A stretch of 12,923 nt of DNA, from positions 1 to 12,923 of the forward strand of contig DAOWFR010000043.1 of assembly GCA_030637925.1 (NCBI GenBank), written 5' to 3'. This stretch comes from Methanobacteriota archaeon (GTDB lineage: Archaea; Nanobdellota; Nanobdellia; Woesearchaeales; SM23-78). Below are positions 1 through 6,660 of this stretch, in pieces; within the stretch, counting starts at the first letter, position 1; the number at the start of each line of letters is the position of its first letter. The notes under the pieces are model-generated. The model was given only the letters and a program-made list of their open reading frames with translations. It was not told where the DNA came from and did not search any database. The position numbers were made by a program, and so were the translations under genes.

Positions 1-42
1 CAACTAAATCTAAAGGAAGTAAACAATGCAAAAAACCCTTAA
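1..42 (+). other. Frame-1 coding tail just upstream of the helicase ORF, probably the same gene before a frameshift
   Basis: Read from base 1, the first 13 codons are open and end at TAA 40-42, giving a peptide that begins QLNLKEV and ends AKNP. The main helicase frame has stops at 5-7, 11-13 and 20-22, so it cannot extend upstream. The two frames overlap across an A6 run at 30-35. Removing one A would join them into one ORF reading NNAK-TLKIKHLY. The peptide is too short to identify. By position it would lie in the linker that joins the two RecA-like domains of a Hel308 helicase, which I infer from the neighbour only. Confidence 0.35.
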
Positions 43-1591
43 GATAAAGCACTTGTATGATAATAATGTTCTAAACATCTGCCTTGACACTCTTGAAAAG
101 AACAAACAAGCCCTTATCTTTGTTAATACTAAGAACAGTGCAGAAGCAGAAGCAGAGAGGATAAGCAGAAAGATAAGAGTTAATGAAAAAGACAAGAAAA
201 CATTAGAAGAACTCAGCAACAAGGTATTAAACACATTGGACAAGCCTACCAAGCAGTGCAAGAGGTTAGCTCTGTGTGTTAAGCAAGGAGTAGCTTTTCA
301 CCATGCAGGATTACATTCTGCCCAAAGAGAACTAGTAGAGGAAAATTTTAGAAAAGGAATAATCAAGATTATATGTGCCACTCCAACCCTTGCCTATGGT
401 GTTAATTTACCAGCTTTTAGAGTGGTTGTTAGGGATTTAAAGCGCTTCTCTGCTCCAAGAGGCATGAGCTGGATTCCTGTGCTTGAATACCAGCAGCTCT
501 GTGGCAGAGCAGGAAGACCAGACTTTAATGACAAGTATGGAGAAGCAATATGCATTTCACAAACAGATTCTGAAAAAGAAAAAATCATAGAAAACTATAT
601 AGAAGGGGAAACAGAAGAAATCCTAAGCAAGCTAGCAGTTGAGCCAGTGCTAAGAGCATATGTATTAAGCTTGATAGCAACAGAGTATGTCAGTACAAAA
701 AATGATTTAATGAGTTTTTTTAAAAAAACCTTCTTTGCTTATCAATTTGGTGAGATAACAAAATTAGAAAAGATAATAAACAGGATTCTAAAGGCATTAA
801 AAGAATGGGGGTTTATCATTATTAACAAAAATGATTTACAAGCCACCCTCCTAGGAACAAGAGTAAGCCAGTTATACCTTGACCCTTATACTGCTCATTA
901 TCTAATAACCTGTCTGAAAAGAGCCAAGAGCAAGATAATCAAGGAATTCTCATTCCTGCAAATGATATCCTATACAATAGAGCTAAGACCCTTGCTCACA
1001 GTCAGGGTTAAGGAATATGATAATATAGAGGAAAAAATAGCAGAATTTCAGTCCTCTCTTTTAAGCTTTGAGCCAAGCATGTTTGACATGGATTATGAGG
1101 AATATCTTAAGAGCATAAAAACAGCCTTGTTCTTTTATGACTGGATTAATGAGAAAGACGAGGAACTCTTATTAGATCAATATAATATAAGGCCAGGAGA
1201 AACCAGGGTTAAGCTTGAATTAGCAGACTGGTTATTGTATTCATCAGAAGAAATCTGCAAATTGATAAAATTGCATGGACTGCTAAAGGAGATACAAAAG
1301 CTAAGAATAAGATTAAGGTATGGTGCAAAAGAAGAATTATTGCCATTACTAAGACTAAGAACTATTGGTAGGGTAAGAGCAAGAAAGATGTATAATAACA
1401 AGATAAAAAACTTAGAAGATGTAAAGAAATCAGATATTACAAAACTTACTCAGTTAATAGGAAAACAAACAGCGTTATCAGTAAAAAAACAAGTAGGCCA
1501 AGAGTACAGAGAAGAAAAAGTAAAGGTAAAGAAGGGAAAGAGGGAGGGGCAGACCTCACTAAAGAAGTTTGAGAAGAAGAAAAAGAAATAA
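26..1591 (+). CDS. hel308: Hel308-type superfamily 2 DNA helicase, C-terminal two thirds (5' part missing or frameshifted)
   Basis: ATP-dependent 3'-5' DNA helicase of the Hel308/Hjm group, which acts at stalled replication forks and branched DNA. Only the second RecA-like domain and the C-terminal domains are visible. Motif IV is around residues 28-36 (QALIFVNTK), HHAGL is at 92-96, motif V at 117-129 (CATPTLAYGVNLP) and motif VI at 157-165 (QLCGRAGRP). A winged-helix/ratchet region follows, then a helix-hairpin-helix-like segment (RTIGRVRARKMYNN) near 448-460. Walker A and the DExH box are absent, so 521 residues is roughly 200 short of the usual 700 or so. The ATG at 26 has stops in frame just before it and lies inside the domain linker, so it is probably not a true start. 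The Lys-rich tail contains QTSLKKF (509-515), which resembles a PCNA-interacting peptide. The stop abuts that of the convergent prs gene. A Ski2-like paralogue is the alternative. Confidence 0.88.
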   Translation: MQKTLKIKHLYDNNVLNICLDTLEKNKQALIFVNTKNSAEAEAERISRKIRVNEKDKKTLEELSNKVLNTLDKPTKQCKRLALCVKQGVAFHHAGLHSAQRELVEENFRKGIIKIICATPTLAYGVNLPAFRVVVRDLKRFSAPRGMSWIPVLEYQQLCGRAGRPDFNDKYGEAICISQTDSEKEKIIENYIEGETEEILSKLAVEPVLRAYVLSLIATEYVSTKNDLMSFFKKTFFAYQFGEITKLEKIINRILKALKEWGFIIINKNDLQATLLGTRVSQLYLDPYTAHYLITCLKRAKSKIIKEFSFLQMISYTIELRPLLTVRVKEYDNIEEKIAEFQSSLLSFEPSMFDMDYEEYLKSIKTALFFYDWINEKDEELLLDQYNIRPGETRVKLELADWLLYSSEEICKLIKLHGLLKEIQKLRIRLRYGAKEELLPLLRLRTIGRVRARKMYNNKIKNLEDVKKSDITKLTQLIGKQTALSVKKQVGQEYREEKVKVKKGKREGQTSLKKFEKKKKK

Positions 1592-2659
1592 TCACTTCAG
1601 CAACCTGCTTATAGAGGCTCCTTTGTTAATATTTAATATAACCTTTGCAAAGTATCTTGCAACACTAACTTCTACATACCAAGGATGTTTTTGTGCAAAA
1701 TCATGGTCATGGAAAACAGCATCTGTGCCTATAACCTTATTTATCTTTTTATCCTCATAAAGTCTGTTTGTTCTTTCCAGAGCTTTTCCATTAAAAAGAG
1801 ATAATGAGCAGGCAAAATAAATTTTCTTAGCGCCGTTGTCCTTAAGCAACAAAACATTCTCCTCAAGAGTTCCTCCAGTATCTACCATATCATCAACTAA
1901 TAGAACATCTTTTCCTTCTACATTTCCTAGTAAAATCATTTTATTAATCTTACTGCCTGTTGTGTAATCTCTTTTCTTATAAATCATATTTAGTTCTGTC
2001 TTTAGAATGTTAGCATAATATTCATTCCTAGGAACAGCTCCTGTGTCAGGTGCTACAACAACAAGGTTCTCCAGATTAACATTTTCTATTATATAATCAG
2101 AAATGTTTTTTGATGCACGAAGATTCTCAAGAACTGCTTTTCTAAAAAAACCAGCAATTGCATTGTTATGAATATCAAGGGTTATAACACGAGTAGCACC
2201 AGTGTCCTCTATTTCTCTTGCAGCATCTGCAGCTGTTATTGCTTCCCTTGTTTTCTGTTTGTCCTGTCTTGCATACGGGAAGACTGGAATTACAGCAGTT
2301 ATGTAATGAGCATCAGACATCCTGGCAGCTTGTATGCCTGTTTTTAATACCCTGAAATTGTCATTAACAGTCCTACCGCCAGTCTTGTTCTCAACATCCT
2401 GGAAAATATAGATATCTCTGTTCCTAATGCTCTCCTCTATCTCTTCTTTTGGTTCTGTATTAGCAAACCATGTTTCTTTTGTGTCAATAAACTTGACCTT
2501 GGTGATATCTCTTTTTTTCCAAAATTTTAATCTATCTAAGAATGTTGGTTTTTCTTCCTTCTTAATTATATTTTCCAATTCTGAAACAACTTTCTCAGCA
2601 AAAGGCCTCCCAGACTCACAAGCAATAATACCGAGTTTACCTCTATTATAATTATCCAT
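1592..2659 (-). CDS. prs: Ribose-phosphate pyrophosphokinase (PRPP synthetase)
   Basis: Makes PRPP from ribose 5-phosphate and ATP for purine, pyrimidine, NAD and histidine synthesis; cytosolic. The 355-residue protein shows the family signatures in order: WFANTEP (64-70, a variant of the usual RFxDGE loop), the ATP-binding stretch PYARQDKQ (128-135), DIHNNAIAGFF (162-172), APDTGAVPRN (203-212) and the PRPP-binding loop VDDMVDTGGT (255-264). It is about 40 residues longer than typical Prs. Much of the excess is a charged insert at 33-55 between the first strand and helix and the next core strand. I chose ATG 2659 over an upstream TTG at 2680 because AGGGGG sits just before it and a TATA box lies 37 nt upstream. 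It is transcribed divergently from the DUF460 gene and ends directly against the helicase stop. Confidence 0.93.
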   Translation of the reverse strand: MDNYNRGKLGIIACESGRPFAEKVVSELENIIKKEEKPTFLDRLKFWKKRDITKVKFIDTKETWFANTEPKEEIEESIRNRDIYIFQDVENKTGGRTVNDNFRVLKTGIQAARMSDAHYITAVIPVFPYARQDKQKTREAITAADAAREIEDTGATRVITLDIHNNAIAGFFRKAVLENLRASKNISDYIIENVNLENLVVVAPDTGAVPRNEYYANILKTELNMIYKKRDYTTGSKINKMILLGNVEGKDVLLVDDMVDTGGTLEENVLLLKDNGAKKIYFACSLSLFNGKALERTNRLYEDKKINKVIGTDAVFHDHDFAQKHPWYVEVSVARYFAKVILNINKGASISRLLK

Positions 2660-2715
2660 ATTACCCCCTATTTTTAGCAAAACTTAATAAACTATATAAA
2701 TTTTACCCCTATGAA
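2660..2715. promoter_or_regulatory. Divergent promoter region between prs and the DUF460 gene
   Basis: For prs, TTTATATAG (complement of 2692-2700) is centred 37 nt before ATG 2659. A GGGGG Shine-Dalgarno (complement of 2664-2668) lies 4 nt before that ATG. For the rightward gene, TTAATAAA at 2684-2691 is centred about 28 nt before ATG 2716, the distance expected for a leaderless archaeal mRNA. The plus-strand reading of the other box, TATATAAA, is centred only about 20 nt away. The 13-mer AAACTATATAAAT (2689-2701) recurs at 8050-8062. Confidence 0.6.
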
Positions 2716-3867
2716 ATGGTTTTGTTAATAATAGGAGTAGACCCTGGTACAACCCTTGGCTATGCTATTCTTGATGATAAAGGAAAATTCATCAGTAGTG
2801 GCTCTGGTAAGAATATATCTATGAGTGAGCTTATTAATAACATAATCTATTTTGGCAAGCCCTTAATTATGGGTTGTGATAAGAACCCTGCTCCGAGTTT
2901 TAATGAAAAACTAGCTGTTAAGCTGGGAGCAAAGCTCTTCTATCCAAGACAAGACTTATTAGTCAAAGAAAAAAAAGAGTTAATCAACAAGTACAATGCA
3001 AAGCTTAATGTTCATGAGCAGGATGCACTGGCTTCTGCTGTTCTTGCTTTTGAAAAACATAAAAATTTTATTGAAAAGATTAACAGGTTCTTGAAAAAAC
3101 ATAATAAAGAAGACTTAGAAGAGGATATTAAGCTAATAATGATGCGTAATGAAGAGTTACCTTTACAAGCAGCTCTGAGGATGGCTGAGAAGAAGTATGA
3201 GAAAAAAAAGATTGAAATTCCTAAACCTAAAAAAGTTAAAGAAAAAGTTATTAGTGATAAACTAGTAAAAGAACTTGAATTAAAAATTGTTTTATTAGAG
3301 GAAAAGAATAAAAAACTGAAAAAACATCTTAAGGATAAGGATAAATTAATAAAGAAACTAGGCAAAAGACTTCAGCTAATTCCAAAGGAAGAACTTGTGG
3401 ATTTTAAGGAAACTAGAATAAAGCTTTATACCAAGCAGTTAAAAGAACATACAAGGCTTATAAAACATTATGAAAAAGAGCTTAAGAGAAGGGATGAGTT
3501 CATTGTTGATACAGATAAAGGAATGCTTGTAAAGAAACTAGAAGATTTAAGTTTAGACGAGTTTAAAGCCAAGAGCTTTCTTAACATTAGCAAAGACGAT
3601 ATTCTTATGATAAATAATCCTTCAAGTATAAGTAGGAAAGTTATTGACAGTATTAAGGGCAAGGTAAAGATAATTATTACAAATAAAATTCCCAGGAGCG
3701 AGGAGCTCGATTTTATTTTTATTAAGCCTGATAATGTAATAATCAAGGAAAGCACTTTTTTTGCAATTGCTGAAAAAAATATAATTGAGAAAGCTTTGAA
3801 GAAAAAGGATGTTCTAAAAGATATTATAGAGGATTACAAGAAGAAAAGGATTCAATCAACAACATAA
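2716..3867 (+). CDS. DUF460 family protein: RNase H-fold domain plus long coiled coil
   Basis: Belongs to the archaeal DUF460 family, whose function is not established. The N-terminal domain has an RNase H/RuvC-like fold. GVDPGTTLG (7-15) supplies an acidic residue D9, GCDKNP (53-58) supplies D55, and HEQDALASA (100-108) supplies D103. These are plausible metal-binding acids, but nuclease activity is inference. Residues 165-275 are very rich in Lys and Glu and look like a long coiled coil. A C-terminal globular part of about 100 residues follows. At 383 residues it is much shorter than euryarchaeal members (over 600), because the segment before the RNase H-like domain is missing. A TATA-like TTAATAAA lies 28 nt upstream with no Shine-Dalgarno, suggesting leaderless translation. 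Its 3' end overlaps NMD3 by 16 nt. Confidence 0.78.
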   Translation: MVLLIIGVDPGTTLGYAILDDKGKFISSGSGKNISMSELINNIIYFGKPLIMGCDKNPAPSFNEKLAVKLGAKLFYPRQDLLVKEKKELINKYNAKLNVHEQDALASAVLAFEKHKNFIEKINRFLKKHNKEDLEEDIKLIMMRNEELPLQAALRMAEKKYEKKKIEIPKPKKVKEKVISDKLVKELELKIVLLEEKNKKLKKHLKDKDKLIKKLGKRLQLIPKEELVDFKETRIKLYTKQLKEHTRLIKHYEKELKRRDEFIVDTDKGMLVKKLEDLSLDEFKAKSFLNISKDDILMINNPSSISRKVIDSIKGKVKIIITNKIPRSEELDFIFIKPDNVIIKESTFFAIAEKNIIEKALKKKDVLKDIIEDYKKKRIQSTT

Positions 3868-4733
3868 ACTCCTTTATGAACAACAACATTTACTTCTTGG
3901 CCTAATTCTAATCCTTGCTTTGGCTTGTTCTTTACAATACTGGATTGATAGTCAAAAGGATTAATAACTTCTAAATCAGGATAGATTCTAGAGGTATATG
4001 TAGAATGCTTTTTAAGAATATGATAGCTGAGCTTTGAATAATCAACACTTACAAAACTATTCTTTTCAAGGTCTAATAATTTTATCTTCTTACCAAGCTT
4101 CTCAACCTTGTATACTTTATTATCATTAACAAGAATAACATCTGCTTTTTCAAAACCAGGAAGCCTTACAAACACATTAACCCTGTATATATTTTTACTG
4201 GTCTGCCTGCTTCTTGAGAAGAGATGAGGGCTTGCTTTGTATATCCCACCATATGCTTCATAAAGCTCTCTTCCGAGAGCCTGAGCAATTCTCTTATTAG
4301 TCATGTAAAGGTTATAGCCTTCATCAAGCTGCTTAACCTTGTTTATAAACATTCCTTTATGCCTAAGGTTTTCCACTCTTTTTTTTAAGAGCTCAATACT
4401 TTCTTCTAATACCTTAAAGCTAGAGCTTCTGACCTGCAGAATTGCCTCATAATATTCTGTTCCTTCTTTTGCGCAAATATTGCACTTTGAGAGCTTTAAA
4501 ATAACTTTTACAACATGCTCCTTGCCTTTAACCTTTGCAATTATCTCATTCTCTTTTTTTTCCTTAAGAACAAGTGGCATTTCAATATACTTAAAACTAA
4601 GCTTAGCCCTTGGCAATTCTTTTCTTATCTTCTTAGCAATTAATTCCTTAATGCTCTTATAAGGCTTCCACATATTTCTATAAATATACTTATTACAAGA
4701 ACAAAAAGTAATATTAATAGCCTTCATACCCAT
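3852..4733 (-). CDS. NMD3-like 60S-export/ribosome-associated protein
   Basis: Matches archaeal NMD3, the homologue of the eukaryotic adaptor that loads on the large ribosomal subunit. Archaea have no nuclear export, so the role is presumably in 50S maturation. The core is recognisable: AQALGRELYEAYGG, then KASPHLFSRSRQTSKN with a conserved RVNVFVRLPGFEKADVILV stretch, a short beta-rich domain, and a C-terminal INPFDYQ segment. The N-terminal zinc region is reduced. Only a CxC pair (C11, C13) and one CxxC (C84, C87) remain, where the family normally has two pairs of CxxC motifs close together. ATG 4733 is chosen because a TATA-like TTTAAAAA lies about 38 nt upstream. The GGGGG element is only 3 nt away, so the second ATG (4727, spacing 9) is possible. 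The 3' end overlaps the DUF460 gene by 16 nt. Confidence 0.82.
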   Translation of the reverse strand: MGMKAINITFCSCNKYIYRNMWKPYKSIKELIAKKIRKELPRAKLSFKYIEMPLVLKEKKENEIIAKVKGKEHVVKVILKLSKCNICAKEGTEYYEAILQVRSSSFKVLEESIELLKKRVENLRHKGMFINKVKQLDEGYNLYMTNKRIAQALGRELYEAYGGIYKASPHLFSRSRQTSKNIYRVNVFVRLPGFEKADVILVNDNKVYKVEKLGKKIKLLDLEKNSFVSVDYSKLSYHILKKHSTYTSRIYPDLEVINPFDYQSSIVKNKPKQGLELGQEVNVVVHKGVYVVD

Positions 4734-4837
4734 AAACCCCCTTTTTAAAAATGGTAGAAGAACAGGGTTTTTAAAGGTTTAGGAATAATTCAAAAAAACC
4801 ACAACCTTTTTTAAGCCCTTGTTTTTCATATTACTCT
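4734..4837. promoter_or_regulatory. Divergent promoters for NMD3 and signal peptidase
   Basis: Leftward, CTTTAAAAAC (complement of 4767-4776) is centred about 38 nt before the NMD3 ATG, with GGGGG (complement of 4737-4741) between. Rightward, TTTTTTAAG (4807-4815) is centred 27 nt before ATG 4838 and there is no Shine-Dalgarno, so the signal peptidase mRNA is probably leaderless. The two boxes are separate, unlike the shared TATA core at the other divergent junctions. Confidence 0.55.
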
Positions 4838-5479
4838 ATGTTTAGGAAAAAGAAGAAAAAGCCTAAAAAGCCTACTACTCTACTAGGTAAGATATGGTAT
4901 TTTATCTGGCATGATAATTCTGTTGCTAGCTGGATTGTCAACATAGTCCTGGCTTATCTTATCATAAAATTCATTGTTTACCCTGGTTTAGGCCTGGTTT
5001 TTGGCACCAACTTCCCAATAGTAGCTGTTGTTAGTAACAGCATGGAGCACCACATGCCTCTTGATGAATGGTGGGCTAAGAATGAGGACTATTATCTTGC
5101 ATTAAACATCACCAGGTATGATTTTGAGGAGTATCCTTTTAAGAATGGCTTTAACCGCGGAGACATTATGTTTCTCATAGGAAAAAAGCCCGAGGATATA
5201 AACATAGGAGACGTTATTGTGTTCAAGTCAAAAAAGCCTTACCCAATCATACACAGGGTTATAAAGAAGGATGATAAGAATATGTGGGTTTTTCAGACTA
5301 AAGGTGATAATAACAAGGCCCAGATAAGGGATAGTGAGCTTGACGAAACACAGGTGCTTGAGGAACAAATCCTTGGCAAAGCTGTTTTTAGAGTTCCTTG
5401 GCTTGGCTATGTAAAGATATGGTTTGTTGACTTAATGAAGATAACAGGGATATATTATTTGTTTAATCCTGCTTTTTAA
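4838..5479 (+). CDS. Signal peptidase I (S26B, archaeal/ER type)
   Basis: Membrane-bound protease that removes signal peptides from exported preproteins. A very basic cytoplasmic N-terminus (residues 3-11 almost all Lys or Arg) leads to one transmembrane helix at about 32-55. The catalytic Ser is S68 in VVSNSMEHH. The bacterial general-base Lys is replaced by H139 in PYPIIHRVI, and the acid is D157 in KGDNN, which gives the Ser/His/Asp arrangement of archaeal and ER enzymes. Between S68 and the RGDI box (107-110) is an insert of roughly 30 residues containing DEWWAKNEDYY. That is longer than in the minimal family and probably faces the outer surface. A terminal hydrophobic stretch near 190-213 could be a second membrane contact. 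The start ATG sits 27 nt below a TATA-like box. Likely client in the window: the signal-peptide protein at 10625-11074. Confidence 0.92.
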   Translation: MFRKKKKKPKKPTTLLGKIWYFIWHDNSVASWIVNIVLAYLIIKFIVYPGLGLVFGTNFPIVAVVSNSMEHHMPLDEWWAKNEDYYLALNITRYDFEEYPFKNGFNRGDIMFLIGKKPEDINIGDVIVFKSKKPYPIIHRVIKKDDKNMWVFQTKGDNNKAQIRDSELDETQVLEEQILGKAVFRVPWLGYVKIWFVDLMKITGIYYLFNPAF

Positions 5480-5484
5480 AGCAA

Positions 5485-5540
5485 AAAATATTTAAAGAGT
5501 TCTCAAAAGAATTGTTTCAGAGGAAAAAGGTGTTTTGCTC
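5485..5540 (+). promoter_or_regulatory. TATA box and GGTG Shine-Dalgarno for the TFS gene
   Basis: ATATTTAAA (5488-5496) is a TATA-like box centred 49 nt before ATG 5541, predicting a leader of roughly 20-25 nt. GGTG at 5529-5532 is a canonical archaeal Shine-Dalgarno with an 8-nt spacer to ATG 5541. This supports that ATG over the TTG at 5535 and the ATG at 5547. Confidence 0.6.
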
Positions 5541-5861
5541 ATGGCTATGTTTTGCCCTAAGTGTGGCTCATTACTAAAGCCTAAGACTGAGAAAAAGAAG
5601 AAGGTGCTTGCATGCAGTTGTGGCTATTCTACCAAGGACTTAGAAGCAGCAGAGATAAAAGAGAAGATTATAAAGGAAGAAAAAGAACTTGATGTTGTTG
5701 AGGAGAGCAATGATGTTCTTCCAGAAACAGATGCCAAGTGCCCTGAGTGTGGTTTTGAAAAGGCTTATTACTGGACCCAGCAGATGAGAGCAGGTGATGA
5801 GCCAGAGACCAGGTTCTTGAAGTGCAAGAAGTGCAAGCATGTTTGGCGTGATTATGGCTAA
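5541..5861 (+). CDS. tfs: Transcription factor S (TFS), TFIIS-like RNA polymerase cleavage factor
   Basis: Stimulates the transcript cleavage activity of archaeal RNA polymerase, which rescues backtracked complexes. The protein is 106 residues, the usual size. The N-terminal zinc ribbon opens with FCPKCG (4-9) and closes with CSCGY, where the second pair is CxC rather than CxxC. A charged linker rich in Glu and Lys follows. The C-terminal zinc ribbon has CPECG and CKKC pairs. Between them is RAGDEPETRF, holding the acidic Asp-Glu pair that enters the polymerase active site. An intact acidic pair argues for an active cleavage factor rather than an inhibitory TFS paralogue. The DUF167 gene starts 3 nt after the stop, so the two probably form one transcription unit. 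Confidence 0.93.
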   Translation: MAMFCPKCGSLLKPKTEKKKKVLACSCGYSTKDLEAAEIKEKIIKEEKELDVVEESNDVLPETDAKCPECGFEKAYYWTQQMRAGDEPETRFLKCKKCKHVWRDYG

Positions 5862-5864
5862 AAA

Positions 5865-6110
5865 ATGATTAATCCTGCTGATTATATTATTGATAATTCT
5901 CTAAGAATAATTGTTAAGCCTGGTAAAAAGCAAAACTATATTCTTGGCTATGATTATGAGAGAAAAGCCTTGATTGTTGAGATAAAAGCTCGTGCTCAGG
6001 ATAATAAGGCTAATAAAGAGATTGTAAAATTTTTTTCTAAACTATTAAAAAAGCGTGTTAAAATTAAGAGTGGACATACTAGTAAAGATAAAATCCTTAT
6101 TTTTTCTTAG
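5865..6110 (+). CDS. YggU/DUF167 (UPF0235) family protein
   Basis: Small conserved protein of unknown biochemical role, found in bacteria, archaea and eukaryotes. The 81 residues carry the family pattern: an LRIIVKPGKKQN strand at 13-24, a central VEIKARAQDNKANKEI block (the usual Ala-Pro-x-x-Gly-Lys-Ala-Asn region, with Asp-Asn in place of Asp-Gly) and a closing IKSGHTSKDKILIF strand pair. The start codon lies 3 nt past the TFS stop with no obvious Shine-Dalgarno, so translation probably depends on reinitiation after TFS. The last 14 nt overlap the end of the convergent dCMP deaminase gene. Confidence 0.88.
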   Translation: MINPADYIIDNSLRIIVKPGKKQNYILGYDYERKALIVEIKARAQDNKANKEIVKFFSKLLKKRVKIKSGHTSKDKILIFS

Positions 6111-6660
6111 TTTTTTCCTTCTCATAATACTGAGCATCATATAAGTCAAGGTCATCAAGCATATCCCTTTCATGCCAGTCCTTTATCCAGTCCTCAACAT
6201 TAAAAATCTTGTACTTACCATCTTCTGTGTTTCCAATAACCCTTTTAATACCAGCATTGAGTATCATCTTCTTGCATATAAAGCAGGGAGCCATGTTAAA
6301 AGGCTTGTTCTGCCCCTGGTATATCTTGGTCCCATGGGTATACATGTCACCTCCTAACAGGCTTACTCCTGCTCTTGCAGCATTAATAATAGCATTCATC
6401 TCAGCATGCACACTTCTACACAGTTCATACCTATGACCAGAGAGTATTTTTAACTCTCTTCTAAGGCATTTACCTCTTTCCAAGCAATCAGAGGTCTTAC
6501 GAGGGGTACCAATGTATCCTGTTGCTATTATCTGGTCATCTCTTACAATGATTGCACCTATCTTTACACTCATACAAGTAGTTCTTTCAGCCACTTCTTT
6601 TGCAATGTTAAGATAATACCTATCCTTTTCTGGTCTAGTGCTTGGTTTTATTTTTTTCAC
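6097..6660 (-). CDS. Deoxycytidylate (dCMP) deaminase family protein
   Basis: Predicted to deaminate dCMP to dUMP, the substrate for thymidylate synthase. The catalytic zinc site is complete: H85 and E87 in VHAEMNAI, with C126 and C129 in PCFIC. An insert between the first strands carries C59, C65, H76 and C81, the pattern of the second structural zinc site in phage T4-type and ComEB-like dCMP deaminases. The start is GTG at 6660, inside a GTGA overlap with the stop of the upstream kinase gene, so the two are translationally coupled. The product is 187 residues with a Lys-rich tail. Genes for thymidylate kinase and ThyX nearby support a role in dTTP supply. Related cytidine-type substrates (dCTP, CMP) cannot be excluded from sequence alone. 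Confidence 0.9.
   Translation of the reverse strand: MKKIKPSTRPEKDRYYLNIAKEVAERTTCMSVKIGAIIVRDDQIIATGYIGTPRKTSDCLERGKCLRRELKILSGHRYELCRSVHAEMNAIINAARAGVSLLGGDMYTHGTKIYQGQNKPFNMAPCFICKKMILNAGIKRVIGNTEDGKYKIFNVEDWIKDWHERDMLDDLDLYDAQYYEKEKTKKK

Noticed and set aside
30..36. A AAA AAC heptamer as a programmed -1 frameshift site in the helicase
   Set aside because: A -1 shift from frame 1 leads to frame 3, which stops at 43-45. The helicase is in frame 2, so a +1 shift or an indel is needed instead.
2660..2680. TTG at 2680 as the prs start
   Set aside because: It adds seven residues and removes the Shine-Dalgarno from the leader. ATG 2659 has GGGGG just upstream and a TATA box at the expected distance.
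3012..3365. 117-codon open frame opposite the DUF460 coiled coil
   Set aside because: It is a Ser/Leu/Phe-rich shadow of Lys/Glu codons in the coiled-coil region, with no promoter or conserved feature.
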